Source: Paragonimus westermani
Lineage: Eukaryota; Platyhelminthes; Trematoda; Plagiorchiida; Troglotrematidae
NCBI GenBank assembly: GCA_008508345.1
Contig: QNGE01000870.1
Coordinates: 74,230 to 138,229, forward strand
DNA length: 64,000 bases
Direction of reading: 5' to 3'
The position numbers and the translations under genes were made by a program. The notes below the pieces were generated by a model. It ran no database searches, was not told the origin of the DNA, and saw only the letters and a list, made by a program, of their open reading frames with translations. The stretch's first letter is position 1. Every line of letters starts with the position of its first letter. Below, one piece after another: positions 34,401 to 41,999 of the stretch.

Positions 34401-37329
34401 TCTATACTGCCACGCAGACAATGTAAAGCGTGTTCAGTATACTTAGGCTGCCAGTGCCTTGTTTCGGTTTGCGCTTACTTGACAAAAAATGCAGTGTTCT
34501 ACTCCCAAACTGTCGATAGTCTGTGCCTGCGCTCATCACTGGTGACGCGTCGGGGGGTGGTAAGGGAGTTGACTTGTCTGGTTAGCTATGTCGGCTCTTA
34601 TGGATTGTCTGCCAGGATCAACAGTCGAATAGCTAAAGCCCAGATGACATTTGTTAGCCTTCTTTGCTTATGGTGTCAGCGTGACATTACTCGTTCCCTT
34701 CACGACTGAGTATGAAACGCCTCAGTTTATACAGCCCCAGAGCTGTGAACTCTGGCCTTTTATTGCAGTTGATGTTCGAAATATGTCTGCTTTCGATTAC
34801 TTTTCTTCGTAGCACAGCATGTACATTGTGGAGGCACCTATTGGTTCGCTGACGTCTTTTTGGAATGTGCAGTTGTAGCATGACAACCTACGTGTTTATT
34901 TCGCTGTACGGACTTCGGACGCTTGAGTGCGTTTTGCAAGTGCCAACCCAACACTTGCCACTTCGCGCGATTTTTGCGTGATCTAAGTTAAGTTGAAATG
35001 ACAACCAGTAGATCGTGTGTGGCGTAGATTCCATATGAAGATTCTAACATCAGGGTTCATTTCCGTGCTTCGTTACTGGATTAGTCTGGACAAAGATCCT
35101 GAAGGCTAGAATCACTCATGGTGATAGAGGCCAGCAAACGGGACACTCTTGTGACAACTTAAATTTCACTGAATCTCGCCTTGCTGTTTTTCCCAGTTGT
35201 GGCACGTTATAACAGGTTTTGTGTACATGTAAAGTTGAACAACGGATAAGCCTAATGTATAGATGTCATTTCTTTTTGAATAGTTTTTTTCGTTTTGTTT
35301 TTATTAGACAATGACGATGAATCGAGTGTATCCTCTGTTTCGATTGTTGGGCCTGCGCCATTTGCCTGTAGTTGATGGGAACAATCAGGTAACTTATTCT
35401 GTTTTTGTGTCGGTTTGAAACTAGACAAGAGCTTTTATATATTAGACTGCTTTTCCATTCTTTTATCTGTAAAACTTGAAATCCGCCCTTGTTTGGTGGC
35501 CGCATAATATGAGTCATTGATACAGTGCTGTCGCTACTGATGGATGATAATGACGGATATCTTTTGATTGAAAATAATTCATTACGGTTAATATTTCAGT
35601 GACACCTGGATAATACCCGTAGTTTATCGTTGGTCAGGATTCACTTTGTCCGCTTATCTCGACCAAGCTGTCTCTCCACGGCAAACCGTTTACATTTCAC
35701 CTGAAGCGCTGTCTTAATCTTAGCACAAAGCGAGCAAAATCATTAGTTTCCTTATCCGTCCATGACATTGTTTGTTACCAGCCTTCGAGCCTGGCAAACT
35801 GTGCAACGTGTATTTCTGTCGTTTAGCTGTGCTTGGCCTGAGATTTTTCTGGCTGCAGCCTGAATAGGTTATTGTGAGGGAAATGGGAGTGTTGTTGTTA
35901 AGAGATACATCTCCTAACGAGGCAGCCAGGACGAACCGCCTCATATTGCTTGATCGATCTGGCTCCGGGTGGATTGATCTGTATTAGCTCACCTAGTTAG
36001 TCAGACTTCAGACGTGCGATTTAGCGCCTGTACGTTATCTGTATTATTTTCTCGCGTTCACTTTCGGATACCTTCTGCAACATGATTCGTTCTAACGCTC
36101 TCGTTTGATTTACTCTGCGTCTTTTCGGTCATGTATGGTAATCATTTCGCTCTATGCGTTTAGGGCCTCTGTAACCTAATTCTGACTCTACTCGTCCTTC
36201 TAATAAACAGTGCTGCCGTATCTCTTCTCTTTCTCGCTTTTGGGTCAAGTGACTGTGCGAGTAACAAAAGGCCGATCCGACTGATGTCTGCTGCTACTTC
36301 AATTTCAGTCGGAGATAATGTCACAAAGTTTCGCTTTTTCAACACAAAATTTAATGCTATATCAACTGAATGGACCGGTTTGATTTGTGTTGTGCATATG
36401 GTTATTGGGGTGACTGATGTGTATACAATTGCTACATGAAGATTTCTGTTACCATTAAAAATAAGCGTTTCATTTATTTTTGAATATGCCAAGTCAGTGA
36501 TACCTGTCGGCTAGTCACTATTTTCCTGCCTTTCCTTCCATCACTTGTTTGTGTTCAGTTGTCAACAGCCGTTGTTCCGTTTCAACTCGGGAACTTTACT
36601 TGCGACTGTTCATTTCCGTTGTCAGTGTGTTTGATTAACTGTACACTGAATAATAGTGTTCACTCTCTTGACTTCTTTATACACCATACTGACGCTGGGT
36701 CCAAAATGTTCGCTTCCACTTCACACCTCATTTAATATTGAAATTTGCACCTTTCTATGCTAGAAACTACTTTCTAGGTTGTTCCTGCCCAAACGTTCAT
36801 TACTTAATGGTTCACTGATAACTCATTTACACTATCAATGCGGCACCCGTATACCCACGTCAAAAATTAGTTCGAAGCATTTTAGGCTCAGGGATGTTGA
36901 CCTGTTTCCAGTTTTTACACAACTTTGGTAAGCGTCCTTCGTTTGCGATATTTTTGAAAGTTCGGCTGTGGTACCCTCTTGTATGAACTGGAACATTTAA
37001 TACATGGTAAGGTGTGCACAATTTCGTTCGTTGGTTCAACTGATTTTTTTCATTTATTCTCCCTTGTCTGGTCAAACAGAGTACCGTACCTCATGCACCC
37101 TACACTAACGGTACTCTGTTAGCCATACTGATTTGTATGATGCTCATCTTGTGGACCAGTTAACGCTTTGCCGCTTTCCCTCTGTCTTATTTGAACCTTA
37201 AAGCTTCGTGGAATGATCACTCGCAAGGATCTTTGTCGATACCGTTTTTCAACGGTGGGTGATGGGTTCCGTGTTGAAGAACTGGTCTTTTCGCGAAAAA
37301 TGACAGGCTCCGCAAACTTCCGTCGTTGA
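1292..37329 (+). CDS. CLCN7: ClC-7-type H+/Cl- exchange transporter, 3' ten exons (5' end off window)
   Basis: Exons: 1292-1402, 8345-8463, 13297-13435, 25346-25577, 26148-26356, 29603-29881, 30176-30262, 32521-32610, 35308-35388, 37204-37329. They sum to 1473 nt (490 codons plus stop) with consistent phases and AG/GT borders throughout. In order, the product covers the middle and end of the membrane domain, with the GLFIP anion-filter motif and the GAAAQLGG helix, then the helix R tyrosine in GIYDEH, CBS1 (from about AHDIMCSP) and CBS2 ([11 protein letters not shown] then [10 protein letters not shown]). Family knowledge: ClC-7 is a 2Cl-/H+ antiporter of lysosomes and late endosomes that works with the Ostm1 beta subunit and the V-ATPase. 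Colinearity with vertebrate ClC-7 is close along the whole stretch, including the short CBS1-CBS2 linker, so ClC-7 is favoured over ClC-6 or ClC-3/5. The gating and proton glutamates (GKEGP and EEG regions) would lie upstream and cannot be checked. No in-frame stops were seen. Confidence 0.93.
1403..3789. other. ClC-7 intron, no gene recognised
   Basis: Left part of the 6.9-kb intron. Small open frames (up to 102 codons) on both strands show no family motif; those at 1644-1923 and 2284-2544 look like chance frames. Confidence 0.5.
3790..4335 (+). mobile_element. Endonuclease-RT element fragment: C-terminal tail and 3' UTR
   Basis: The plus strand reads PAHWCEV then [18 protein letters not shown] and [15 protein letters not shown]. 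This follows the family's C-terminal layout (W.KVRGGQ, W...[19 protein letters not shown]), with the GWGPRD segment shifted out of frame. From about 4030 it aligns with the 3' UTR after 24375: both contain GTTGTTTGTTTGCA and then TTTGAAT.TGGACAT. The unit is broken and sits inside a ClC-7 intron. Confidence 0.55.
4270..4299. repeat. (GCT)n(GGT)n trinucleotide microsatellite
   Basis: A short TGC run passes directly into a GGT run, at the 3' end of the retroelement UTR fragment. Length is about 30 bp. Confidence 0.9.
4336..8344. other. ClC-7 intron, remainder
   Basis: Apart from the possible HTH remnant at 5.3 kb, nothing is recognised. A 158-codon open frame (5965-6441, +) is the longest non-element frame of the left half. 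Its C-terminal third is hydrophobic ([20 protein letters not shown]), but it has no motif or supporting splice context. 6575-6630 has a weak tRNA-like A and B box pair. Confidence 0.4.
5309..5383 (-). pseudogene. Possible helix-turn-helix remnant of a DNA transposase
   Basis: Minus-strand residues [20 protein letters not shown] resemble the first helix of the HTH DNA-binding region in IS630/Tc1-like transposases. Beyond this the frame decays, and no DDE motif was found in 4.9-5.7 kb. This could be chance. Confidence 0.25.
8345..8463 (+). CDS. CLCN7: ClC-7 exon b: glycine-rich transmembrane helix
   Basis: Acceptor TCAG at 8341-8344, donor GTAAGT at 8464. 119 nt, ends in phase 2. The peptide runs [20 protein letters not shown]... 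to LLTQYRQ, matching the ClC-7 segment around IHEIPVFIAMGVVGGVLGA. Confidence 0.9.
9150..9720 (-). mobile_element. Decayed RT C-terminal fragment of the endonuclease-RT family
   Basis: On the minus strand, in changing frames: [31 protein letters not shown], then [16 protein letters not shown] and [14 protein letters not shown]. These match, in order, the family C-terminal markers A.ANL.HLW, CETWP.R.ED.RRL.VFDHRC, HRLRWLGHVLRMP.H and [12 protein letters not shown]. At least two frameshifts and a stop. It lies in the 8464-13296 intron of the ClC-7 gene. Confidence 0.75.
10040..10205 (-). repeat. tRNA-derived-SINE-like repeat, copy 1
   Basis: On the minus strand, TTTAGCACGCTGGTCTCAC resembles a pol III A box, followed by a degenerate B box about 40 nt on. 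The unit recurs at 48830-48985 (about 65-70% by eye) and partly at 59150-59225. Shared blocks are GACT.GAGTTTC, TGTCC.GAC and GTGAGAC.(A/G)GCGTG.T on the plus strand. No poly(A) tail or target duplication was recognised. Confidence 0.45.
10206..13296. other. ClC-7 intron, no gene recognised
   Basis: Open frames here are short and overlap on both strands. No RT, endonuclease or PLE motif was found. Confidence 0.4.
13297..13435 (+). CDS. CLCN7: ClC-7 exon c: [16 protein letters not shown] helix and RDCSPL loop
   Basis: Acceptor GTTAG ends at 13296, donor GTAAGT at 13436. 139 nt; the first base completes the codon left by exon b and the exon ends in phase 0. RDCSPL corresponds to SRDCQPL of human ClC-7 just before the filter domain. 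Confidence 0.9.
13436..16339. other. ClC-7 intron, left part, no gene recognised
   Basis: A 103-codon frame at 15725-16036 (+) and overlapping minus frames at 14616-14943 have no recognisable motif. Element remains begin at 16340. Confidence 0.4.
16340..17010 (+). mobile_element. Endonuclease (APE-like) domain fragment of the endonuclease-RT family
   Basis: The plus strand encodes [12 protein letters not shown], then after a stop DEFYTVL...[15 protein letters not shown], and [12 protein letters not shown]. These correspond to family motifs GQAGVG(I/V)ALS, KDEFY..L...RSSD(I)V..AGDFNA and QPWTQIDHIAISYRWRG. The GDFNA motif is altered to ADYFNTH and the catalytic DH is lost, so the enzyme is dead. 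It is plus-strand, next to the minus-strand RT relic that ends at about 17070. Confidence 0.65.
17070..18520 (-). mobile_element. RT to C-terminal tail relic of the endonuclease-RT family
   Basis: Reading 18520 to 17070 on the minus strand: RT motif A near 18150 ([10 protein letters not shown]), a decayed mid region, [14 protein letters not shown], the [20 protein letters not shown] segment, and the end motif [12 protein letters not shown] near 17110. This is the family order RT then tail. It carries many stops and frameshifts. 17244-17650 is a near-exact duplicate of 188-594. Confidence 0.8.
17244..17650. repeat. 407-bp near-identical direct repeat, unit 2 (partner 188-594)
   Basis: Second unit, in the same orientation as 188-594 and carrying the same frameshifts and stops within RT remains. 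Flanking RT sequence on the right is only loosely similar between the two copies. Confidence 0.9.
18674..18690. repeat. (AT)n microsatellite beside the minus-strand PLE
   Basis: An AT dinucleotide run, followed at 18766-18802 by more ATAT/GTATA sequence that borders the PLE 3' end. Confidence 0.9.
18702..18763 (+). repeat. 62-bp unit shared with the 3' flank of the other PLE
   Basis: It shares TGTGGATTTGAA, GTCACAATAA and ACTCAGTGT, in order, with 54233-54300. At 54.2 kb the unit lies directly after the plus-strand PLE, in the same orientation. Here it is in plus orientation while the neighbouring PLE is on the minus strand, so the two are tail to tail. Confidence 0.6.
19131..19239 (-). mobile_element. 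87-bp insertion with hammerhead core and 11-bp target-site duplication
   Basis: TTGTTTATCTT at 19131-19141 is repeated exactly at 19229-19239, leaving an insert at 19142-19228. The intact PLE at 53.9 kb has a single equivalent of this site (GAGACAGGCAAACAGCTG) with no insert. The insert contains the ribozyme core described in the next entry. It carries no coding sequence and no obvious poly(A). See findings. Confidence 0.7.
19160..19230 (-). ncRNA. Hammerhead ribozyme, PLE type
   Basis: On the minus strand: core CTGAGGA (19223-19217), one A, stem II GGCCACC (19215-19209), loop CGA, GGTGGTT (19205-19199; seven pairs, two of them G-U), then GAAA (19198-19195). Stem III is CGT pairing with ACG (19194-19192 with 19174-19172), followed by U-A, so predicted cleavage falls between 19170 and 19169. 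Stem I can form about five pairs (ACAAC with GTTGT). Known: PLE pseudo-LTRs carry hammerheads of this CTGANGA-A-GGC...GCC-GAAAC form. Activity is unproven. Confidence 0.6.
19721..20919. other. ClC-7 intron, middle, unassigned
   Basis: Between the PLE relic and the minus-strand endonuclease copy. The minus strand may be a strongly decayed continuation of the endonuclease-RT copy, but RT motifs could not be located. Confidence 0.35.
20920..21720 (-). mobile_element. Endonuclease and linker fragment of the endonuclease-RT family
   Basis: On the minus strand near 21560-21330: [20 protein letters not shown], then [19 protein letters not shown]. This is the family motif PWTQIDHIAVS.RWRG...DCRSFWST..DSDHA, with the catalytic SDH retained but the ID changed to TN. 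The linker follows near 21030-20930: [20 protein letters not shown] was not recognised beyond 20920, so the copy is 3'-truncated or too decayed. Confidence 0.75.
22130..22640 (+). mobile_element. RT N-terminal fragment of the endonuclease-RT family
   Basis: The plus strand encodes [22 protein letters not shown], then [17 protein letters not shown] and [14 protein letters not shown]. These match the usual PTEAEV, SPALFKDGGD, GRGC(V)DQ(I)F.LR and TVVFLDLKAAFDSVD. The motif A aspartate in LDL is present, but [11 protein letters not shown] loses the second conserved Asp. Sequence after 22640 is not recognised. A 139-codon open frame at 22659-23078 follows with no known match. Confidence 0.7.
23230..24500 (+). 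mobile_element. RT-deleted endonuclease-RT copy: endonuclease, linker, tail, 3' UTR
   Basis: In order on the plus strand: [13 protein letters not shown] (about 23240), SETR (about 23310), [20 protein letters not shown] (23424), [23 protein letters not shown], then the linker [20 protein letters not shown] and [10 protein letters not shown] (about 23945-24035). After a short stretch comes the tail [20 protein letters not shown] (24120), [18 protein letters not shown] and [12 protein letters not shown], ending in an 88-codon open frame at 24375. The RT domain (about 400 residues in relatives) is missing between linker and tail. The 3' UTR to about 24500 resembles 4030-4200. Confidence 0.8.
24530..24590. 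repeat. Pyrimidine-rich tract after the retroelement 3' UTR
   Basis: A CCCTTC/TTCTCTC-rich run of about 60 bp, consistent with a decayed simple repeat. A 147-codon open frame follows to 25033 without recognisable motifs. Confidence 0.6.
25346..25577 (+). CDS. CLCN7: ClC-7 exon d: NTPE loop and GLFIP selectivity motif
   Basis: Acceptor TACAG ends at 25345, donor GTAAGT at 25578. 232 nt, ends in phase 1. It begins [20 protein letters not shown] and includes the helix [20 protein letters not shown] and [15 protein letters not shown] is the conserved GxFxP signature. The preceding intron is the longest in the gene (11.9 kb) and the most loaded with elements. Confidence 0.96.
26148..26356 (+). 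CDS. CLCN7: ClC-7 exon e: GAAAQLGG helices
   Basis: Acceptor TTTGCAG ends at 26147, donor GTAAGC at 26357. 209 nt; completes the codon from exon d and ends in phase 0. Includes [39 protein letters not shown] and [10 protein letters not shown], the most conserved C-terminal membrane helices of the family. Confidence 0.96.
27540..28100 (+). mobile_element. Penelope-like element relic with RT VDD motif
   Basis: The plus strand gives [20 protein letters not shown] (VDD at 27622-27630), then in the next frame [20 protein letters not shown], then [12 protein letters not shown] and [12 protein letters not shown]. This is the PLE order YVDD.F, (I/L).FT.E.E.N..(I/L).FLD(V/I)L..., then L..NGYP..FI in the RT-GIY-YIG connector. 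Two or more frameshifts. The GIY-YIG domain is not recognised downstream. It lies in the 26357-29602 intron and belongs to a family distinct from the 52.6-kb copy. Confidence 0.6.
28101..29602. other. ClC-7 intron, right part, no gene recognised
   Basis: AT-rich, with an AATAATGAT-like simple stretch near 28380-28445. No coding or element motif seen. Confidence 0.5.
29603..29881 (+). CDS. CLCN7: ClC-7 exon f: helix R and CBS domain 1
   Basis: Acceptor TTTCAG ends at 29602, donor GTGAGT at 29882. 93 codons, phase 0. GIYDEH carries the helix R tyrosine that lines the anion path in CLC proteins. CBS1 follows with [12 protein letters not shown], a GFPIVEG strand and GTLIGTIS. Confidence 0.95.
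30176..30262 (+). CDS. CLCN7: ClC-7 exon g: linker between CBS domains
   Basis: Acceptor TGTAG ends at 30175, donor GTTAGT at 30263. 29 codons in phase 0: IFLKEDG... to [14 protein letters not shown]. It corresponds to the human VF...LKDFRDAYPRF linker. Confidence 0.9.
30712..30765. repeat. Short repeat pair with 31302-31355
   Basis: ACAGAACGAACTGAACC...TTAGTCCCCAGCTGT here and ACAGAACGAATTGAGCT...TTAGTCCCCAATTGT at 31.3 kb, about 75-80% alike over about 50 bp. The family is unknown. Confidence 0.4.
31302..31355. repeat. Short repeat pair with 30712-30765
   Basis: Direct-orientation partner of the unit 590 bp upstream, in the same ClC-7 intron. It is followed by a CCGGCAG/CTGCCGG hairpin at about 31370-31390. 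Confidence 0.4.
32521..32610 (+). CDS. CLCN7: ClC-7 exon h: start of CBS domain 2
   Basis: Acceptor GTTCAG ends at 32520, donor GTAACT at 32611. 30 codons in phase 0: [20 protein letters not shown] then [10 protein letters not shown], matching the human DLSEFMNPSPYTVPQ segment. Confidence 0.9.
33950..35020 (+). mobile_element. Endonuclease-RT family RT relic in the last-but-one large ClC-7 intron
   Basis: On the plus strand, changing frame: [14 protein letters not shown] (FRPGRGC.DQIFTL), a [20 protein letters not shown] block (KAFDSVDR.VLWN.LV.AGVP), [20 protein letters not shown] (EIN.RI.KA..A...L.HLW), [14 protein letters not shown] near 34810, and [20 protein letters not shown] (LHRLRWLGHVLRMP.H.LP). 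The YADD segment is not found. All blocks are colinear with the family, with many stops. Confidence 0.75.
35308..35388 (+). CDS. CLCN7: ClC-7 exon i: core of CBS domain 2
   Basis: Acceptor TTATTAG ends at 35307, donor GTAACT at 35389. 27 codons in phase 0: [20 protein letters not shown] then VVDGNNQ, the conserved CBS2 motif. Confidence 0.93.
37204..37329 (+). CDS. CLCN7: ClC-7 terminal exon: end of CBS2 and stop
   Basis: Acceptor AAAG ends at 37203. It reads [20 protein letters not shown], then [18 protein letters not shown] and TGA at 37327-37329. [10 protein letters not shown] matches human LVTRKDLARY. The last 15 or so residues are not conserved with vertebrates. A 74-codon open frame on the minus strand here is a shadow. 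Confidence 0.88.
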   Translation, partial: LRGMITRKDLCRYRFSTVGDGFRVEELVFSRKMTGSANFRR

Positions 37330-37555
37330 GTCGATGTTGGCACACAAGCTTTTCTTTAGAAACCTTTGACGTATTTTTCGTTGTTCGGTTTTGATTTTTT
37401 TACATTGTACTTTCTATGTTCAATCTATTGTGAGACTATATTGGGGTTGCATACGAAGACGTGAGATTTCATTCCTGTTTCAACAAAACCCATCTAACTT
37501 TAACGCCGAATGAAACTTGACACCTTTTGTCCATTGTGATTTTGTGTCAGAGTAC

Positions 37556-37561
37556 AATAAA
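37556..37561 (+). promoter_or_regulatory. AATAAA poly(A) signal of the ClC-7 gene
   Basis: A canonical AATAAA lies 227 bp after the stop codon and is followed by T-rich sequence. The 3' UTR would be about 250 nt. No closer canonical signal was seen. Confidence 0.65.
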
Positions 37562-39828
37562 CCTGTTTTTAATCTATGTACTGTATCGTGATCTGCCTCT
37601 TCCTACCAGTCTCTGTTTTTGAACACCGGTGACTTTGCTCTTCACTCAGTGCGCAGTTACGCCTGGCAAACCGCACGTAATATATTCATCGGTTTTTTGG
37701 TTGGTCACATGTGTGTGCATCCACCCACTCATTGCTACCTATTGGGCTTACCCTTCAGTACGATTCCTGTGTTTCTAGAAAACAGCTTTACGCGGCGAAT
37801 CTCTACGTCTGCATTCCAATATTTACTAGTCTTATCGTGTTTCCTTATGGAATTGCCGAAACCAGCTGGTAAGCGCCATCTGTGTTCCTTTGCGGCGTTC
37901 AATATTGACAACGCTCTAGGATGGCCGCCTGTGCAAGCGCCAGCTGCTTGCTCCAAACCGTTCGCGATGTTCTTCGGTTGATGTCCACCTGTTGAGCAAG
38001 CATACCAGTTGCTATAACCGTTTCATCGTGCTTGTCTTGTTTCAGGCTTCGTTGTTTCTACTTTATTGCTTGAGCTGCATGTGTCCTAGGCACATTACTG
38101 GGTTGCCTAAACGTAAACAGAAACATCCAAGCTCGTATCGAGCTCGTATCTGCGAGCCAAGATGAATGTTATGAGTGCCACGGAGTTATCGGGTTATTGT
38201 TAGCGATGTGCGTATGCACTTGTTGGTAGATACACAGTGTCATTCATGTAATGCTTGTCAGATTGTGTGGACAATCCTAGCTTTATTGATCTGGTTCATA
38301 AGCGGTTGCCAAACACTGGCAATTATTGTCGTTGGTGCTCAAAATTGAGCTTTATCTTATCATGCTTACCAACATAGTCCATAGACTGGCTGTTTTCCGT
38401 ATGGCTCTAGCACCAGTTTCATGCGAGTTCTAGATTACTTATGACTGTCCTGACGTTAGATGTTCTGTGGCTATTTTCTCCTTCTAGCACTTACATTGGG
38501 CCTATGGAATGTTGTATCTCGTTGTAATCATCGACATACTTAGCACACAGTTTATAAACTTCACAGTTCGATTGTTATATTCTTACCGTCTCAGACTGAT
38601 GATTTATGTCTATTACATTCGTGTCTATTCCACGCATGTATCCGTATGCAGTGCAAACGTAGAGCGCAGCTGATTGTTCTTGGTCAAAAACAAGGAGGGT
38701 GGATCACAATAAGTAACAGTCCAACGTTTCAGAACTCGCAGTTTGTGAGGTACATGTGACAGGCAGAAGTTTCTACTAGTTTGCCAAGCATATTTCAGCT
38801 TGGCAAGATCGTCACCGACTATCATTTACGCGGTTAAGGGTTCTAACCTCGGTCATCTCGGTCAGTCCCGCTTTTTTTTCAATTATCTGATGACATCTAC
38901 ATGCCACCTCATTTTGGAAAATGTGTTATGTTTTGTACACTTAAAACTTAACCAAGCTGGATAACTCTAAAGTCAACCACACACTTCGATTGTTTTTGTG
39001 TTTAACTTAACATTCAAAGTACGCTGGAGTGCAACCTGCACTCTTTGAAATGTCCCATTCTGCATTATTCAGGCTTCATGTTCATACAGTTACTCCGTCA
39101 ATGTAAGCTCATTCCACCGGATTATTGTTCAGGAGTTTCCTTGTGCGATATCGCTACGTGGAAAAACTGTTACAATGAACATATTAGTACAGCGGTGTTG
39201 GCCTAGGGGACATTCAAATGCTTTATTCTTCTTGTAAGATCGATTTACGATGGAGGTAAACTTTCTGCCCTACCAGGTAACTTAAGCCAGAATCGGGGTG
39301 TGTTACGATACGCATAACCTCAGTGGTTTTCACTGGCTTTTTACAACGCTTGGTTGTTTTCATCTATTTGATCACTGTGTGTTAGAATACAGAAACGCTT
39401 GTTCTGCACGCAAACAATTTCCATGCATGTGAATTGGAAGAAATCGGCATTATGATATCCGCTTTTATTGTTGACCATAGTCGGTACACTCCCAATGTGG
39501 CAAATGCTCACTGTTCAAGTCGGAGGTAGACTTTTTTGTTGCATTCGAACGAATGAACCCGGGACCTTGCCCTCGTCTTCGGTCATAAAATAGTCATTAA
39601 TTGACATTTCGGCTGCACAACCTCATTTAGGTAAAAAGTTGATTAAGGGCAATTGAAAATCGTGTCTGCCGTTGGTGAGCGCACAAAAGTGAACCTAGTC
39701 ACAATTGCAATCAGTGTTGACTGGTAGAATATGGTAGACATCATCAATCGTGAGAAGTCGTTAATTTACAACTACTCAAATTCCCCAACCATCATCCGAC
39801 GGAACTGTTCAAGCACGGGCCTTAACAG
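37562..39828. other. Intergenic stretch between the ClC-7 gene and the unrecognised gene
   Basis: A 120-codon frame at 37619-37981 (+) has no recognisable domain. A promoter or first exon of the downstream gene would be expected here but was not identified. Confidence 0.35.
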
Positions 39829-40652
39829 TTGCACTGCAACCATTTCAAGTCTTGTGGTTGCACTAAGCGTGAACTGGCTGTTAGTGAATGCTTGTTATTT
39901 GAACCGGTGAGTTTTCTTCGTCCAGTTCATCAAGACGGCAAGAAGATAAATTGCGAGAAGCAAGTATTTCGTTTATTCTCAGCAGACTGTCCGTTAGTGA
40001 AGCACCTACCACAAGTGTTTTTATTTGGTACGTCTTTATTCTTGCCATAAGTGTAAATCAGATGAGGTAGTTGGTCGTTTCTTACTTTACAACGGTGATA
40101 ACGTCATATTACGCCAATCACATACAAGGCCTCAGTCGCGAGTGGCAACTTCTATCGCCCGTTCAACCTTGTTCGCTTTCACCGGAAGGTTCACACTTAA
40201 TGGTGCATGTATCCGCCTTAGTCCGTAATTTCAGACTTGGATCTCTCTATGCGCGTGACCGGTGCACCATTTAGTACGTTAATCTGGCTGAGGGTCCACA
40301 TTCCTATGCACTCGGTTAAGTCCATCCGACCTTTCACAAGGGAGGTCGATCAGTGTCCGTTAGCTCTGAAGGACGGCTCCATTGATCAAGAATTCCGGCT
40401 GAATTTAACGCCACTCGCTGGTTTATTCAGTTGGCATAGATCCCACTATTTGTGTGCAATTGATGATTTTGGGATATTTTGGTGTGAAAACGAATCACGA
40501 TTTCTTTACCATATTGATGCAGACGCTGTCTTTCAAAATCGGCTTCCCTGTTTGGAGTGTTGCGGGCAGCCACTGTTGGTGCCACTCATTTCTTTCGTAC
40601 TAGACACCTTACAACCGCTTTTAGCAGCGGTCTACTCTCTCGCACTCATCAG
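39829..40652 (+). CDS. Unrecognised gene, two exons (39829-40027 and 40235-40652)
   Basis: Two open stretches in the same frame join cleanly. Exon 1 ends at a GTACGT donor (40028) in phase 1. A 207-nt intron ends at TTTCAG (40234). Exon 2 runs to a GTAATA donor at 40653 in phase 2. The joined peptide has about 205 residues without a stop: ECLLFEPVSFLRPVHQDGKK, QVFRLFSADCPLVKHLPQVF, HRSHYLCAIDDFGIFWCENE and PLISFVLDTLQPLLAAVYSL. Exon 1's left border is uncertain; an AG at 39827-39828 is one possibility. No signal peptide or known domain was recognised. The YLCAIDDFGIFW strand-like pattern would suit a beta-propeller, but this is a guess. Confidence 0.5.
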
Positions 40653-41559
40653 GTAATATTGTGTTGCGCCTCTGCTTTCCACCACGGTATTTTAGTGTCG
40701 GCTGGGAAGTGAGACACGGTACAAGAACGTGCTGAACTATTCATCATTTTAGCAGTGTTGTAGCTAACTGTCAGCGAATGTCTGTTGGTCGTATAAATCA
40801 AGCTACGAGGTTCTGTAACTCGCACCGATTATAGCTGGGCGGTGGACATCACTCTGTCACTGTATACCTTTTCCAATGTAACCTGTCTGGATACCACTTT
40901 CGCGTTTTTCGATATCAGCTTAAGATGTCTGAAAAGGTTTTCCTGGGTTTCAGTGACGAATGGGCTCACACAACTAATTTAGACATGAGCAAGCTCGCAG
41001 ATAGGCATTAGTTGGCTCTTGCGGATTGAGAGAACAGATCTGCTGGATGCACGGAGCACACAAAGCCAATTAAACTGGAGATGATTGCCAAACTGGTGAG
41101 GATGCAGGCTATTACATACTAGGTGAGCGCAGCTGTGGCTACGTAAAAGATTCCTGTCCATCCTTGGCTGTTAACTGTCCTAATATAATTGCTTCCCAGA
41201 TTTGCAAATTGTTGATTAAACAGTAGTCACATCTCATCGCAGCTTCTCTCTTGTACTACGCTTTCTGGCTGGCTGTCGAAAAGTAGCATCATACTCGAGT
41301 TTAGCTCTTGCTAGGACTCACCTATTGTGCATGCTCTTGTGATGGCCGGGGTTTTAAATCTGTTTTTCGTTGTCCTGAGAGCTGTGTTACTGCCGGAATG
41401 AGTTCATGTTGAATATGGCTGGATTGTCACATTTAAATACTCAATCAAATTTGCTAATGTGTAACTTCCAGGTTGCCTGTCCGTCAAATCTTAGTTTACA
41501 TATATACGATAAGTTCTAACGATGGTCAAATCAAACTCTACCATTTCTCTCATTGTTCA

Positions 41560-41990
41560 TCCGCAGGCATAAAACAGATTACACGTACCATGTGGGTAGC
41601 AACACCAGAAACGACCAATCTTCGGGCTTTGTGTGGGACGAATTTATAAGTTTCATAGCAAACTACCTGGATCAGCAGTTTATGCACGCATAGGGCCTGA
41701 CAACAATGTTGGATTAGCATTACCGTGGAAAATACACGAGTAGTTTTAGGTCCCTGTTGCACAGTGTCACGTCGAAGGGGTTGACCACGTCAAGGACTAG
41801 CCCTGTTTTTTGAATTTTCCTGCAAGGTATACATTCGGACCTATGTCCACACTCTGTCGCAATCGTATTCGTGTCGTTGCGCGCACTAACCGCCTGAGTG
41901 TTTGTATAGCTATTTGCTGGCATCGAACTGTCCTGCCAATATAAACATCACAGCTGCAAGCGAACTGACGGATTATGCGGAAGACAAAGT
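41560..41990 (-). mobile_element. Decayed GIY-YIG tail of a Penelope-like element, family 2
   Basis: Minus strand near 41980-41920: RQFACSCDVYIGRTVRCQQI, matching the pattern F.C.C...YIGRT.R of PLE GIY-YIG domains. About 200 nt later it has STVMLIQHCCQALCVHKLLI then QVVC, matching the conserved end (L...EA..I....P.LC.QK.L...L). Frameshifts lie between them. It differs from the CDQQYVGET type of the 52.6-kb PLE. RT was not recognised upstream. Confidence 0.5.
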
Positions 41991-41999
41991 GATTCGGTA

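Noticed and set aside
37119..37343. 74-codon minus-strand frame over the terminal ClC-7 exon
   Set aside because: The plus strand gives the conserved [10 protein letters not shown] ending with correct splice context; the minus frame is incidental.
39545..39590. Box-B-like site on the minus strand near GGTCCCGGGTTC
   Set aside because: No matching A box at proper spacing.
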